From Erwinia sp. 198 (GTDB lineage Bacteria; Pseudomonadota; Gammaproteobacteria; Enterobacterales; Enterobacteriaceae), in contig NZ_RHUM01000003.1 of NCBI RefSeq assembly GCF_003937915.1, positions 71,985 to 135,984 on the forward strand: a stretch of DNA of 64,000 nucleotides. The letters are read 5' to 3'. The translations under genes and the position numbers were made by a program. A model generated the notes under the pieces. The model was not told the DNA's origin. It saw only the letters and a list, made by a program, of their open reading frames with translations, and searched no databases. Shown in pieces: positions 8,168-18,438 of this stretch (position 1 is its first letter; every line of letters starts with the position of its first letter).

Positions 8168-8659
8168 ATGACTCAACTTTATCCTTTGCAGCTCACCGTC
8201 AACGGTGAAAGCTGTCAGCTGATGGTCGATCCGCGCACTACCCTGCTGGATGCGCTGCGGGAGCATATTGGTTTGACCGGCTCGAAAAAGGGCTGCGACC
8301 AGGGGCAGTGCGGCGCCTGTACCGTGCATATCGACGGCGAACGCGTGCTGAGCTGCCTGACGCTGGCGGCCCAGGCGGCAGGCAGAGACATTACCACCAT
8401 TGAAGGTCTGGCCGCGCCGGACGGAACGCTGCATGCGGTGCAGGCCGCTTTCCTGCGCCACGATGCCTTCCAGTGCGGTTATTGTACCTCCGGCCAAATC
8501 ATGTCGGCCGTTGCCTGCATCAAAGAAGGCCATGCCCGTTCCGATGATGAAATCCGCGAATATATGAGCGGGAATTTATGCCGCTGCGGTGCCTATCCCA
8601 ATATCGTCAAAGCCGTGAAGGACGCGGCGGCCAGCCTGAGCCAGGAGGCCACATCATGA
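8168..8659 (+). CDS. paoA: Aldehyde oxidoreductase [2Fe-2S] subunit (PaoA/YagT type)
   Basis: Small iron-sulfur subunit of a molybdenum hydroxylase (xanthine oxidase family). The plant-type cluster motif GCDQGQCGACTV (about residues 43-54) and the C-terminal cluster motif QCGYCTSGQ with CRCGAY (about residues 104-144) supply eight Cys ligands for two [2Fe-2S] centres. E. coli PaoA carries a Tat signal. This protein, 163 residues long, begins directly at the ferredoxin-like domain, with a good ribosome site (GGAG) before its ATG, so this version is probably cytoplasmic. First gene of a three-gene operon with ATGA overlaps. Confidence 0.9.
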   Translation: MTQLYPLQLTVNGESCQLMVDPRTTLLDALREHIGLTGSKKGCDQGQCGACTVHIDGERVLSCLTLAAQAAGRDITTIEGLAAPDGTLHAVQAAFLRHDAFQCGYCTSGQIMSAVACIKEGHARSDDEIREYMSGNLCRCGAYPNIVKAVKDAAASLSQEATS

Positions 8660-9654
8660 GATCGTTCAACTATCAACGCGCGACCGACGTCAGCCAGGCC
8701 ACGACGCTGGCCAGCCAGCCAGAGGCGCGCATTCTCGCCGGCGGCACGACGCAGCTGGATCTGATGAAGTGCGGCGTCGAGCGTCCCGCCACGCTGGTGG
8801 ATATTACGCATTTGCAGGATCTGCATGATATTACGCTCAGCGACGGTGAGCTGACGCTCGGCACCCTGGTAAAGATGAGCCAGGCGGCCGACAGCAAAAC
8901 GGTAAAAACTTTTGCGCCCGCGCTGGCAGAAAGCCTTTCGCTCGCCGCCTCGGCGCAGCTGCGCAATATGGCCTCGCTGGGTGGCAATATTCTACAGCGC
9001 ACCCGCTGCAGCTATTTTCGCGATCCGCTGGCCTGGTCGGCCTGCAACAAGCGCAACCCCGGTTCCGGCTGCGCCGCGCTGAACGGCCTGAATTATAATC
9101 ATGCGGTACTGGGCACCAGCGACAGCTGCATCGCGCTCTATCCCGGCGATTTTGCGGTAGCGCTCACCGCTTTCGACGCGGTGCTGAACCTGCAAAACAG
9201 CGCGGGCGAACTGCGTTCCGTTCCCGTTACCGATTTTTTCCGCCTGCCGTCCGATCGTCCCGATCTCGAGCACCAGCTGGCGCCTGGCGAGATGATCGTC
9301 AGCCTGACGGTGCCGCGTAGCGCCGCGCTGGCCCGCTCGCACTACCTTAAAGTGCGCGATCGTAGCTCCTACGAATTCGCCGCTGCCAGCGCGGCCGTAG
9401 GGCTGGAGATGGAAGAAGATAACCTGACCATCAAAGAGGTACGCGTCGCGCTGGGCGGCGTGGCAACCAAACCCTGGCGCGCTTACCAGGTAGAGCAGGC
9501 GCTTAAAGGCCAGCGGCTGGAGGAGAAAACGCTGCGCAAAGCGGCGGAAAAAGTGACGGAAGGCGCCATTGCCCGCCAGCATAACGGGCACAAAATTATT
9601 CTCGCGCCTCGCGTTATCGCCAGGGCTTTGATGACCGTGGGAGGTCTGGTATGA
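8656..9654 (+). CDS. paoB: Aldehyde oxidoreductase FAD-binding subunit
   Basis: FAD subunit of the molybdenum hydroxylase, passing electrons from the iron-sulfur clusters to an acceptor. ARILAGGTTQLDLMKCG (about residues 28-44) is the FAD-binding loop. SLGGNILQRTRCSYFRD, with CNKRNPGSGC further on, is the PaoB-type segment that in E. coli holds an extra [4Fe-4S] cluster; the Cys residues are present. The 332-residue length agrees with PaoB (about 318). The start at 8656 (MRSFNYQRA) overlaps the paoA stop as ATGA. The longer in-frame start at 8578 lies inside paoA and is rejected. Confidence 0.9.
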   Translation: MRSFNYQRATDVSQATTLASQPEARILAGGTTQLDLMKCGVERPATLVDITHLQDLHDITLSDGELTLGTLVKMSQAADSKTVKTFAPALAESLSLAASAQLRNMASLGGNILQRTRCSYFRDPLAWSACNKRNPGSGCAALNGLNYNHAVLGTSDSCIALYPGDFAVALTAFDAVLNLQNSAGELRSVPVTDFFRLPSDRPDLEHQLAPGEMIVSLTVPRSAALARSHYLKVRDRSSYEFAAASAAVGLEMEEDNLTIKEVRVALGGVATKPWRAYQVEQALKGQRLEEKTLRKAAEKVTEGAIARQHNGHKIILAPRVIARALMTVGGLV

Positions 9655-11933
9655 GCACGCTTGAAACGTCATCGAACGGTCGTCAGCAGGCTTTAGGCAG
9701 CCCGCTGGATCGCGCCGACGGCAGGCTGAAAATTCAGGGGCTGGCGACCTACGCTGTCGAAAAGTCGCTGGATAATCTCGCATACGCGGTAGTGGTTCAG
9801 TCAACCATCCCCTATGGTCGTATTACCGCGATGCACACCGAGCGCGCGCGCCGGTCGCCCGGCGTGTTGGCGGTGTATAACCACGAAAGCGGATTAACCA
9901 TTCATTCGGCCAAAACCTTTGGCGAAGGCGGCGCGGCGGCGCAGGCTTTTCTGCCGTTGCAGGACGATAAGGTTTTGTGGAACGGTCAGCATATTGCGCT
10001 GGTCGTGGCCGAGACGCTGGAGCAGGCCACCGAGGCCGCCGCGCTAATCGAGACGGAATATGAACAGCAGCCGCCGGTGGTGCATCCGACCCACCCCAAC
10101 GCTAAACCAGAAACGGTGGATGCTTTAACGATTGACTGGGGCGACGCCATCCCCGCGCTGGCCCAGGCGGAGGTGCAGGTAGGCGGCATCTATACCACGC
10201 CAAGAGAATATAACTCGCCCATTGAGCCGCATGGCTGTATCGCGCATTGGCAAAACGGCAGCCTGACGCTGTGGGAACCGAGCCAGTGGCCGGGCGGCGC
10301 GCGTCAGGTGGTGTCGGAATGGATGGCGATCGATCATGGAAAAGTGCGTGTTATTTCGCCCTTTGTCGGCGGCGGTTTCGGCTGCAAAGGCGGGATACAG
10401 CCGCATAGCGCGCTGGCCTGCGCGGCCTCACGCGAGCTTAACCGGCCGATTAAACTGGCGCTGACCCGGCCGCAGACTTTTACCGCTTTCGGCGGCAGGC
10501 CGCGCACGCATCAGCAGCTGGCGCTGGGTGCCAACCGCGACGGGCTGTTACAGGCTATCGTGCACGACAGCTGGAACGAAACCGCGCTGAACGATGTGCA
10601 CAAGGAGCCTTGTAATTCCGTGACCGCGCTGATGTACGCCTCGCCAAACTTCTTATCGCACCACAAGCTGATTCACCTGAATACCGTCAACCCAAGCTGG
10701 ATGCGCGCGCCGGGCGAAAACCCGAGCGCTTTTGCGCTGGAAGTGGCAATGGACGAGCTGGCGTGGGCGCTAAAAATGGATCCGCTGACGCTGCGCCTGA
10801 AAAACTATGCGGAGCAGGATCCGCAGGCCAGGATCCCCTGGAGCTCGCGCCAGCTGCGCGAGGCTTATCAGCAGGGCGCCGACGCGTTTGGCTGGAGCAA
10901 ACGTCCACTTGAGCCGCGCAGCCTGCGCGAAGGCCGTCAGCTGATTGGTTGGGGAATGGCTTCCGGTACCTATCCGGTACGCCGTACGCCCGGCGAGGCG
11001 CAGATTGTTTTGTCCGCGGACGGCAGTATTGAGGTGCAGAGCAGCGGCGTGGATATCGGCACGGGCACCTACACTATTCTGGCGCAGACGGCGGCGGACG
11101 TGCTGCTGGTCGCGCCGGAAAGCATCACCGTATCGCTTGGCGATACGCTGCTGCCCCGTGCACCGGTTGCGGGCGGTTCGCAGCTGGCGAATTTGCTGAC
11201 CGGCGCGGTGCATAAGACCGCGCAGGCGCTACGCGATATGCTGATAACGCTGGCAATTGCCACAGAGAAATCGCCGCTGTGGCAGCAGCCGCCTTCCGCT
11301 CTCTCGCTGGCCGACGGTTATCTCTGGCTGAGCAACAGCCCGGGATTACGGATTAGCTTTGCCGAGCTGCTGAAGCTTAGCGGCCGCGAAAAGCTGGTGG
11401 CGTATCAGGACACCTTCGATAAAACCGCCAGCGAGGAAGATCGCAACAAAGCGGATCGTACCTCCACCATGATGCTGCCGCCTACCGATGGCGGCGTGTC
11501 GGCCCACAGCTGGAGCGCTATCTTTGTCGAAGTCGCGGTCGATGAAGACTTCGGCACGGTGCGGGTCAAAAGGATGGTCGGCGCCTTTGATTCCGGCCGG
11601 GTTTACAATCCTAAGCTGGCAGAAAGCCAGTGGATTGGCGGCATGGTAATGGGAATCGGCCAGGCGCTGCTGGAGCAGGGGCAGATTGACGATCGCGATG
11701 GCTGGATAGCCAACGCCAACCTGGCCGAATATCTGATAGCGGTCAACGCGGATATCCCTGAACTGACCACAATTGACGTTGGCAAGCCGGATTACCTGGC
11801 TACCGTACTGGGCGGCAAAGCGGTCGGCGAGCTGGGGATCGTCGGCGTGGCGGCCGCCATATCCAATGCGGTCTGGCACGCTACCGGCAAACGTATCCGT
11901 GATTTGCCTGTTACTCAGGACAAGCTGTTATAA
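9651..11933 (+). CDS. paoC: Aldehyde oxidoreductase molybdenum-binding subunit
   Basis: Catalytic subunit (760 residues) that binds molybdopterin cytosine dinucleotide and oxidises aromatic aldehydes in the E. coli homologue. Visible family blocks are SPFVGGGFGCKGG (about residues 238-250), MRAPGENPSAFALEVAMDELA, VDIGTGTYTILAQTAADVL, APVAGGSQLAN, and near the end AVGELGIVGVAAAISNAVWHATGKRIRDLP, with the conserved active-site Glu in GELG. It overlaps paoB by 4 nt. Its dedicated maturation factor gene, downstream on the other strand, is broken (see the paoD pseudogene), so the enzyme may be poorly activated. Confidence 0.9.
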   Translation: MSTLETSSNGRQQALGSPLDRADGRLKIQGLATYAVEKSLDNLAYAVVVQSTIPYGRITAMHTERARRSPGVLAVYNHESGLTIHSAKTFGEGGAAAQAFLPLQDDKVLWNGQHIALVVAETLEQATEAAALIETEYEQQPPVVHPTHPNAKPETVDALTIDWGDAIPALAQAEVQVGGIYTTPREYNSPIEPHGCIAHWQNGSLTLWEPSQWPGGARQVVSEWMAIDHGKVRVISPFVGGGFGCKGGIQPHSALACAASRELNRPIKLALTRPQTFTAFGGRPRTHQQLALGANRDGLLQAIVHDSWNETALNDVHKEPCNSVTALMYASPNFLSHHKLIHLNTVNPSWMRAPGENPSAFALEVAMDELAWALKMDPLTLRLKNYAEQDPQARIPWSSRQLREAYQQGADAFGWSKRPLEPRSLREGRQLIGWGMASGTYPVRRTPGEAQIVLSADGSIEVQSSGVDIGTGTYTILAQTAADVLLVAPESITVSLGDTLLPRAPVAGGSQLANLLTGAVHKTAQALRDMLITLAIATEKSPLWQQPPSALSLADGYLWLSNSPGLRISFAELLKLSGREKLVAYQDTFDKTASEEDRNKADRTSTMMLPPTDGGVSAHSWSAIFVEVAVDEDFGTVRVKRMVGAFDSGRVYNPKLAESQWIGGMVMGIGQALLEQGQIDDRDGWIANANLAEYLIAVNADIPELTTIDVGKPDYLATVLGGKAVGELGIVGVAAAISNAVWHATGKRIRDLPVTQDKLL

Positions 11934-12193
11934 CCGCAGGCGGGCTGGCAAACGGCCCGCGATCTTTATGCAGCAGCACGTCCGCCATCACCGCCAGCGC
12001 TGTTTCGGCTGGCGTTTTACTGTCGTGCGCCGGCCCCACAGGCGCAAACCACGCCGTCTCCGTTAGCGATTAGCGGCGATCCCACTGCCCGAGGCGAAGC
12101 ACCCCAGGTTTTGATGACGGTATAAAGCCAGACGGGCTGGTCTTTAATCCAGTTCAGCGCCTGGCGCATAACGCGATCGTTGCGCGACTGCAT
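11911..12193 (-). pseudogene. paoD: paoD/xdhC-type maturation factor, internally deleted
   Basis: XdhC-family proteins bind and sulfurate the molybdenum cofactor before insertion into the oxidoreductase. Reading from the ATG at 12193, the N-terminal domain is recognisable (ALNWIKDQPVWLYTVIKTWG, then ASPRAVGSPLIANG). It then runs into a stop at 12017. In another frame from about 12060 the typical C-terminal end follows (APVGPAHDSKTPAETALAVM), ending at the TAA at 11911, inside the paoC 3' end. Some 200 codons that should lie between, including the Rossmann domain, are absent. This is a clear deletion plus frame change, not a short natural variant. Confidence 0.8.
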
Positions 12194-12803
12194 GGCTCTC
12201 TGCTGCCGGCAGCTGTGAAGGCAGATCGATATCCTGCAAAATTGATGCATCCTGTAGCTCAATCGTATACAGGGGAAACTGCATCAGCAGGCTGCGTGCG
12301 CCCTGCTCATCGGTCAGCGCGCTGAGCGCCCTGAAAGCGCAGCGGCCAAACCCCACCGGATGCCCCGGACTGGCGCGAAAAACGGGACGCACGATCCCCT
12401 CCTCAACCACTTTACTGGCTACCAGCTGCAGCGTGGCCGCAGAAATAAAGGGCATATCCGCCAGGTGGATCAACCAGCCGTCCCATGCTGCGGTCTGGCG
12501 AACGCCGGCGGCGATCGATTCGCCCATGCGGGTATTTTCCACCAGCACCGTTGGGATGGCCTGCTGCTCACAGTAGTCGCGAATGGCCTGCTGCGCGGGC
12601 CGCGTCACCACGCATACCGGCAGGCCGCTTTGCTGCGCCGCCTGGCAGCTGTGAACAAAGACCGATTTCAGCTGCCCTGACGCATCAGCGAACGCCGCCT
12701 GTAGCTTATCGGTTACGCCACCCGCTTCGGTAAATCGCTGTCCAAGACCGGCCGCGATAACCAGAACGCCGATCGTTTTTTCCCTGTGCTCATGCTTATC
12801 CAT
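12144..12803 (-). CDS. MocA-like molybdenum cofactor cytidylyltransferase
   Basis: Nucleotidyltransferase of the MobA/MocA family, 219 residues, predicted to convert molybdopterin to its cytosine dinucleotide form, the cofactor used by PaoC-type enzymes. The N-terminal nucleotide-binding loop is LVIAAGLGQRF (about residues 13-23), with DKLQA following. WLIHLADMPFISAATLQL holds the metal-binding Asp, and RASPGHPVGFG is the conserved C-terminal block. It overlaps the 5' end of the paoD remnant by 50 nt. The pairing with paoABC supports the role. A ~35-residue tail after DIDLPSQL is probably non-conserved. Confidence 0.82.
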   Translation of the reverse strand: MDKHEHREKTIGVLVIAAGLGQRFTEAGGVTDKLQAAFADASGQLKSVFVHSCQAAQQSGLPVCVVTRPAQQAIRDYCEQQAIPTVLVENTRMGESIAAGVRQTAAWDGWLIHLADMPFISAATLQLVASKVVEEGIVRPVFRASPGHPVGFGRCAFRALSALTDEQGARSLLMQFPLYTIELQDASILQDIDLPSQLPAAESHAVAQRSRYAPGAELD

Positions 12804-12948
12804 ATCCCATTACCCTTATTAACGTTCGGGGCTACCAGCGTAGCGCAAATTATCCTCTGCGGGTATGAATTCAGACTGCGCCTGAGCACACACGCTTTAT
12901 TTCAGCTAACATGCTGTTAAGAAAACAATAACCGCCCAGGAGAGACTT

Positions 12949-14403
12949 ATGACGCGGCCACCATCAGGATTAACCGTAGACGAGGCGCTGGATAAGCTGG
13001 ATGCCCTGTACGAAGCAGCGGTCAGCGCGCTGCGCCAGGCGATTACTACTTATGTCAGCGACGGCACGTTGCCGGATGCGGCCAGCCGCACCGCCGGCCT
13101 GTTTGTTTACCCGGAGCTGCGCGTCAGCTGGCAGGGTGATGCGGCGGGCCACAAGCTGTCGCGCGCCTTTGGCCGTTTTACCCGCCCCGGCAGCTATGCC
13201 ACCACCATTACCCGGCCCGCGCTGTTTCGCCACTATCTTTCCGAACAGCTTTCCATGCTTTGCAGCGAGTATCCGGTAACGCTGGAAGTCAGGCCTTCGC
13301 AGCAGGAGATCCCTTTCCCTTACGTTATCGACGGCTCCAACCTGGGGCTGGATCGCAGCATGAGCGCCGGGCTGGCACAGCACTTCCCAACGACCGAGCT
13401 GGCGCAAATTGGCGATGAGAACGCGGACGGTCTTTATCAGCCGGGCGAAAAGTTTCCTTTGTCGCATTTTGACGCGTTGCGCACCGACTTTTCGCTGGCG
13501 CGGCTGCGTCACTACACCGGCACGCCGGTCGAGCATTTTCAGTCGTGGGTGCTGTTTACCAACTACACCCGCTACGTTGACGAATTCGTGCGTTGGAGCT
13601 GCGAGCAGATAGCAGATCCGGATTCGCCTTACGAGGCTCTTTCCTGCGCGGGCAATATCTGCGTGACCGCCGAAACGCCGGATCCCCAGACCACCATTTC
13701 CGGCCTGGCCTGGAAAAACCATCAGATGCCGGCCTGGCATTTAATCGCCAAAGAGGGCCAGGGCATTACGCTGATTAATATCGGTGTCGGCCCTTCCAAT
13801 GCGAAAACCATCTGCGATCATCTGGCGGTGCTGCGTCCCCATGCCTGGCTGATGATTGGCCACTGCGGCGGCCTGCGTGAAAGCCAGACAATTGGCGACT
13901 ACGTGCTGGCTCACGCTTACCTGCGCGACGATCACGTGCTGGACGCGGTACTGCCGCCGGATATTCCGGTACCGAGCATCGCCGAAGTGCAGCGTGCCCT
14001 GTTTGACGCAACCAAACAGGTTAGCGGCATGCCGGGCGAAGAGGTTAAACAGCGCCTGCGTACCGGCACGGTGGTGACGACGGACGATCGCAACTGGGAG
14101 CTGCGCTATTCCGCTTCCGCTCTGCGTTTTAACCTCAGCCGCGCGGTAGCGGTAGATATGGAAAGCGCCACCATTGCGGCCCAGGGCTATCGCTTCCGGG
14201 TACCTTACGGCACGCTGCTCTGCGTCTCCGATAAGCCGATCCACGGTGAGATCAAGCTGCCCGGCCAGGCTAACCGTTTTTACGAAGGCGCGATCTCCGA
14301 ACATTTGCAGATCGGTATCTGCGCGATAGATCTGCTGCGCGCTGAGGGCGATAAGCTGCATTCGCGTAAGCTTCGCACCTTTAACGAGCCACCGTTCCGC
14401 TGA
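12949..14403 (+). CDS. amn: AMP nucleosidase
   Basis: Hydrolyses AMP to adenine and ribose 5-phosphate, controlling AMP levels. Length (484 residues) is identical to E. coli Amn. The N-terminal half is the Amn-specific domain (SGLTVDEALDKLDALYEAAV). The C-terminal half is the nucleoside phosphorylase-like catalytic domain with INIGVGPSNAKTICDHLAVL, WLMIGHCGGLRESQ, VVTTDDRNWELR and VAVDMESATIAAQGYRF. GGAG lies 8 nt before the ATG. It is divergent from mocA. Confidence 0.96.
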   Translation: MTRPPSGLTVDEALDKLDALYEAAVSALRQAITTYVSDGTLPDAASRTAGLFVYPELRVSWQGDAAGHKLSRAFGRFTRPGSYATTITRPALFRHYLSEQLSMLCSEYPVTLEVRPSQQEIPFPYVIDGSNLGLDRSMSAGLAQHFPTTELAQIGDENADGLYQPGEKFPLSHFDALRTDFSLARLRHYTGTPVEHFQSWVLFTNYTRYVDEFVRWSCEQIADPDSPYEALSCAGNICVTAETPDPQTTISGLAWKNHQMPAWHLIAKEGQGITLINIGVGPSNAKTICDHLAVLRPHAWLMIGHCGGLRESQTIGDYVLAHAYLRDDHVLDAVLPPDIPVPSIAEVQRALFDATKQVSGMPGEEVKQRLRTGTVVTTDDRNWELRYSASALRFNLSRAVAVDMESATIAAQGYRFRVPYGTLLCVSDKPIHGEIKLPGQANRFYEGAISEHLQIGICAIDLLRAEGDKLHSRKLRTFNEPPFR

Positions 14404-14410
14404 TTAACAG

Positions 14411-14432
14411 GGCGGAGGTGAAAGCCTCCGCC
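14411..14432. terminator. Hairpin between convergent amn and the oxidoreductase gene
   Basis: GGCGGAGG pairs with CCTCCGCC across a 6-nt loop, directly between the amn stop (14403) and the end of the convergent gene (14441). No strong T-run follows on either strand, so efficiency is doubtful. Confidence 0.45.
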
Positions 14433-14440
14433 TGATGGCA

Positions 14441-15580
14441 TTAAAACCGGGCCGTAGCCTGCAGCTGGATCCAGCGACGCTCCAGCGCAGAGACGGCTAT
14501 CGCCTCCAGCACTTTCGACACCTGTAGTCCTTCGGCAAAGTCCGGCCACATCGGATCGCCCGCCGCGATACCGTTAATGAGATCCCGGATTTCCACCGTT
14601 TTTTGATCGTTAAAGCCGATACCGTGTCCGGCAGAAATGCAAAAAGCGGCATAATCAGGATGCGCCGGGCCGGTCAGAATGGTTTTAAACCCCTGTCGTC
14701 CGGCGTCGTCCTCATGTCGATAAAGTGCCAGTTCCGCCATTCTTTCCTGGCTGTAGCGGATCGCTCCTTTCGTGCCGGTTACCACATAGGTCAGCCCCAT
14801 TTTGCTGCCGCAGGCAATACGCGACGTTTCAATCACGCCGTGCGCGCCGTTGGCAAAGCGCAGCAGCGCGCTGGCCTGATCTTCGTTTTCTACTTCGCGC
14901 AGCAAGGCGGGATTTTTCGCATCGGGACGCTGCCTGATAACCGTCTGCATATCGCCGGAAACCTCGCGGATTTCACCTACCAGATAATGCGCCATATTGA
15001 CGATATGCGCGCCAAGGTCGCCAAGCGCGCCCAAACCGGCCAGCGCCTTCTGACAGTGCCAGTCCAGCGGCGCCTGCGGGCTGGCGAGATAATCTTCATT
15101 GTGCGTGCCGTAAAAATGCACCACCTCGCCTATCTCGCCGCTGGCGATAATCTCTTTCGCCAGCTGGCTGGTAGGATTTTTCATATAATTAAAGCCCACC
15201 AGCGTTTTTACCCCGGCCTGTGCGGCAGCCTGCGTCATCTCCTCGGCATCCGCCACGCTCAGCGCCAGCGGCTTTTCAGAATAGACGTGCTTGCCGTGGC
15301 GAATAGCCTCCAGCGCCATTTCCTTGTGCAGAAAGTTGGGCGCGCAGATGTCCACCACGTCGATCGCCGGGTCCGCCGCCAGCTCGCGCCAGTCGCCTGT
15401 CCAGCGGGCAAAACCCAGCGCTGCGGCCTGCGCTTTGGCGACCTCCGGGCTGACCTCCGCCACCATCTCGCGCACGATCTCGCCTTTCAGCGCAAAGACG
15501 GTGGCCGCCTGCGCATAAGCAATCGCGTGGCAGCGTCCAATATAGCCGGTGCCGATCAAACCTATCCTGACCTTTTTCAT
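14441..15580 (-). CDS. Gfo/Idh/MocA-family oxidoreductase
   Basis: NAD(P)-dependent sugar or cyclitol dehydrogenase of 379 residues. The N-terminal Rossmann fold has IGLIGTGYIGRCHAIAYAQA (GxGxxG). EKPLALSVADAEEM is the family's EKP motif, whose Lys is catalytic, and ALGDLGAHIVNMAHYLVG includes the conserved GxHxxD-like block (here GAHIVNMAHY). Inositol or related polyol oxidation is the common activity, but no neighbouring catabolic genes identify the substrate. It is convergent with amn and has no operon partner. Confidence 0.85.
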   Translation of the reverse strand: MKKVRIGLIGTGYIGRCHAIAYAQAATVFALKGEIVREMVAEVSPEVAKAQAAALGFARWTGDWRELAADPAIDVVDICAPNFLHKEMALEAIRHGKHVYSEKPLALSVADAEEMTQAAAQAGVKTLVGFNYMKNPTSQLAKEIIASGEIGEVVHFYGTHNEDYLASPQAPLDWHCQKALAGLGALGDLGAHIVNMAHYLVGEIREVSGDMQTVIRQRPDAKNPALLREVENEDQASALLRFANGAHGVIETSRIACGSKMGLTYVVTGTKGAIRYSQERMAELALYRHEDDAGRQGFKTILTGPAHPDYAAFCISAGHGIGFNDQKTVEIRDLINGIAAGDPMWPDFAEGLQVSKVLEAIAVSALERRWIQLQATARF

Positions 15581-15823
15581 TGGGGTTCCTTAGGGGTGAA
15601 CGAGGCGCTTCAGTGGAATGTATATTTCAAAACTAGCCTGAACAATATGAAAATGAAATAAACGTGATCATGCTGACGAAAATCGCTGCGTTATTCAGCG
15701 GTTACATTCACGGATTGCGAGACGCTACGCAAAGCCTGGCCGACGGCGTTTTTCCCGCCGGGCGAGCCCCGCCGCTGAATTGCCGATTAATGCAGCAGTC
15801 AGTAAAAAAAGTGCAAACAGGCT

Positions 15824-15852
15824 TTGACATAGCCAATCGCTATAGATATTAT
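15824..15852 (+). promoter_or_regulatory. Promoter of tRNA-Asn
   Basis: Consensus -35 TTGACA (15824-15829), a 17-bp spacer and -10 TATTAT (15847-15852), followed by the GC-rich discriminator GCGCCCC typical of stringently controlled stable-RNA promoters. The predicted start is about 10 nt upstream of the tRNA. Confidence 0.85.
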
Positions 15853-15870
15853 GCGCCCCGTTCCAACAAT

Positions 15871-15946
15871 TCCTCTGTAGTTCAGTCGGTAGAACGGCGG
15901 ACTGTTAATCCGTATGTCACTGGTTCGAGTCCAGTCAGAGGAGCCA
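15871..15946 (+). tRNA. asnT: tRNA-Asn (anticodon GUU)
   Basis: 76 nt including the encoded CCA end. The acceptor stem TCCTCTG pairs with CAGAGGA, followed by discriminator G and CCA. The D-loop region is GTTCAGTCGGTAGAAC, the anticodon loop CTGTTAA has GTT at 15904-15906, and the T-arm is CTGGTTCGAGTCCAG. It has its own promoter and terminator. Which of the asn tRNA loci it corresponds to cannot be decided from this window, so the symbol is provisional. Confidence 0.96.
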
Positions 15947-15951
15947 GATTT

Positions 15952-15993
15952 AAAAAGCCCGCTCAGGGTTACCTGAGCGGGCTTTTTGCTTTT
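15952..15993 (+). terminator. Intrinsic terminator of tRNA-Asn
   Basis: AGCCCGCTCAGG pairs with CCTGAGCGGGCT around a GTTA loop, flanked by A5 before and T5 after, followed by GC and a second T-run. It starts 6 nt after the CCA end. Confidence 0.92.
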
Positions 15994-16028
15994 TTCCGGG
16001 CCAGCGCCGGTCCCTGCCACGTCTCTCG

Positions 16029-17733
<1,705 letters not shown>

Positions 17734-17772
17734 TTAAAGCAAAAGCAGGATGGCAGACAGGAAAGAAGCCGA

Positions 17773-18438
17773 TTAATACCGTGCGGGCACAATGGTTAGC
17801 GCTATGCGTTCTGCCAGCGCCAGCACTTTAAACCAGGTGCCGTGATCCTGTAGCAGAGAACGGGAAACGCCCGTGGGCCGTAGCGTTTTTACGCCGAGGC
17901 GATCGCCAAAAAGCACGATGGCGCGCGCCGCGTCATCCTGTCTGGATATCCAGAGCAATCCCTGCGCCTGCGGACACTGACAATAAATAGCTTCGGCCCA
18001 TTTTCGGGTGGCCGGATAGCAATCTTTTTCGGTATCGATTAGCTGGCTACGCTTCAGGCCGAGCTTGTGTAAAGCCAGGCTGCGTAAATCCACCAGCCTC
18101 AGCGCTTCCGTTACCTCAATAACCGAGTGCTGCTGGCCGGTAAACTTTGCCTTGTCCATGCTTTTGAACCCGGCGGTATGCGGAACGTCGTGAAACAGCG
18201 TTTCCATCAGCGCGCAGGAAAATGTCGTCCCGGCATACAACGTGGGAATAGCGCGATCTTTCTCATCTTTAATGGGGCTGAATCGCGCGTTGCCTTTAAG
18301 GCCCGGATTAAACTGCGTCGCTTGATATTTATCCAGATGGATACGGTGTAGCTTTTCACCGGCGTTGAGAAGTGTCAGGGTAACAGCAAGCTCTGCCGTA
18401 GGAGCGGGAAGCCATAAAGCATCGGCAGAGCTAGCCAT
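17773..18438 (-). CDS. RES-domain toxin
   Basis: 221-residue protein with the RES family pattern: LHRIHLDKYQATQFNPG (conserved Arg), GNARFSPI, then YAGTTFSCALMETLFHDVP (about residues 70-90, with the conserved Glu) and later WAEAIYCQCPQAQGLLWIS, where the Ser is conserved. RES toxins of type II systems degrade NAD+ or ADP-ribosylate in characterised members. The start at 18438 overlaps the antitoxin stop by 8 nt. Minus-strand operon order is antitoxin then toxin, as in known Xre-RES modules. Confidence 0.88.
   Translation of the reverse strand: MASSADALWLPAPTAELAVTLTLLNAGEKLHRIHLDKYQATQFNPGLKGNARFSPIKDEKDRAIPTLYAGTTFSCALMETLFHDVPHTAGFKSMDKAKFTGQQHSVIEVTEALRLVDLRSLALHKLGLKRSQLIDTEKDCYPATRKWAEAIYCQCPQAQGLLWISRQDDAARAIVLFGDRLGVKTLRPTGVSRSLLQDHGTWFKVLALAERIALTIVPARY

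Noticed and set aside
8578..8655. 26-codon N-terminal extension of paoB
   Set aside because: Lies within paoA in another frame; the ATGA overlap at 8656 is the natural coupled start.
8992..9804. 270-codon minus-strand frame over paoB/paoC
   Set aside because: Antisense shadow with low-complexity Arg/Gln/Ala composition; paoB and paoC are clearly the real genes.
12970..13740. 256-codon minus-strand frame inside amn
   Set aside because: Antisense shadow of amn, which has complete family motifs; no ribosome site or plausible domains.
14603..15661. 352-codon plus-strand frame over the Gfo/Idh/MocA gene
   Set aside because: Antisense shadow; the minus-strand protein has Rossmann and EKP motifs.
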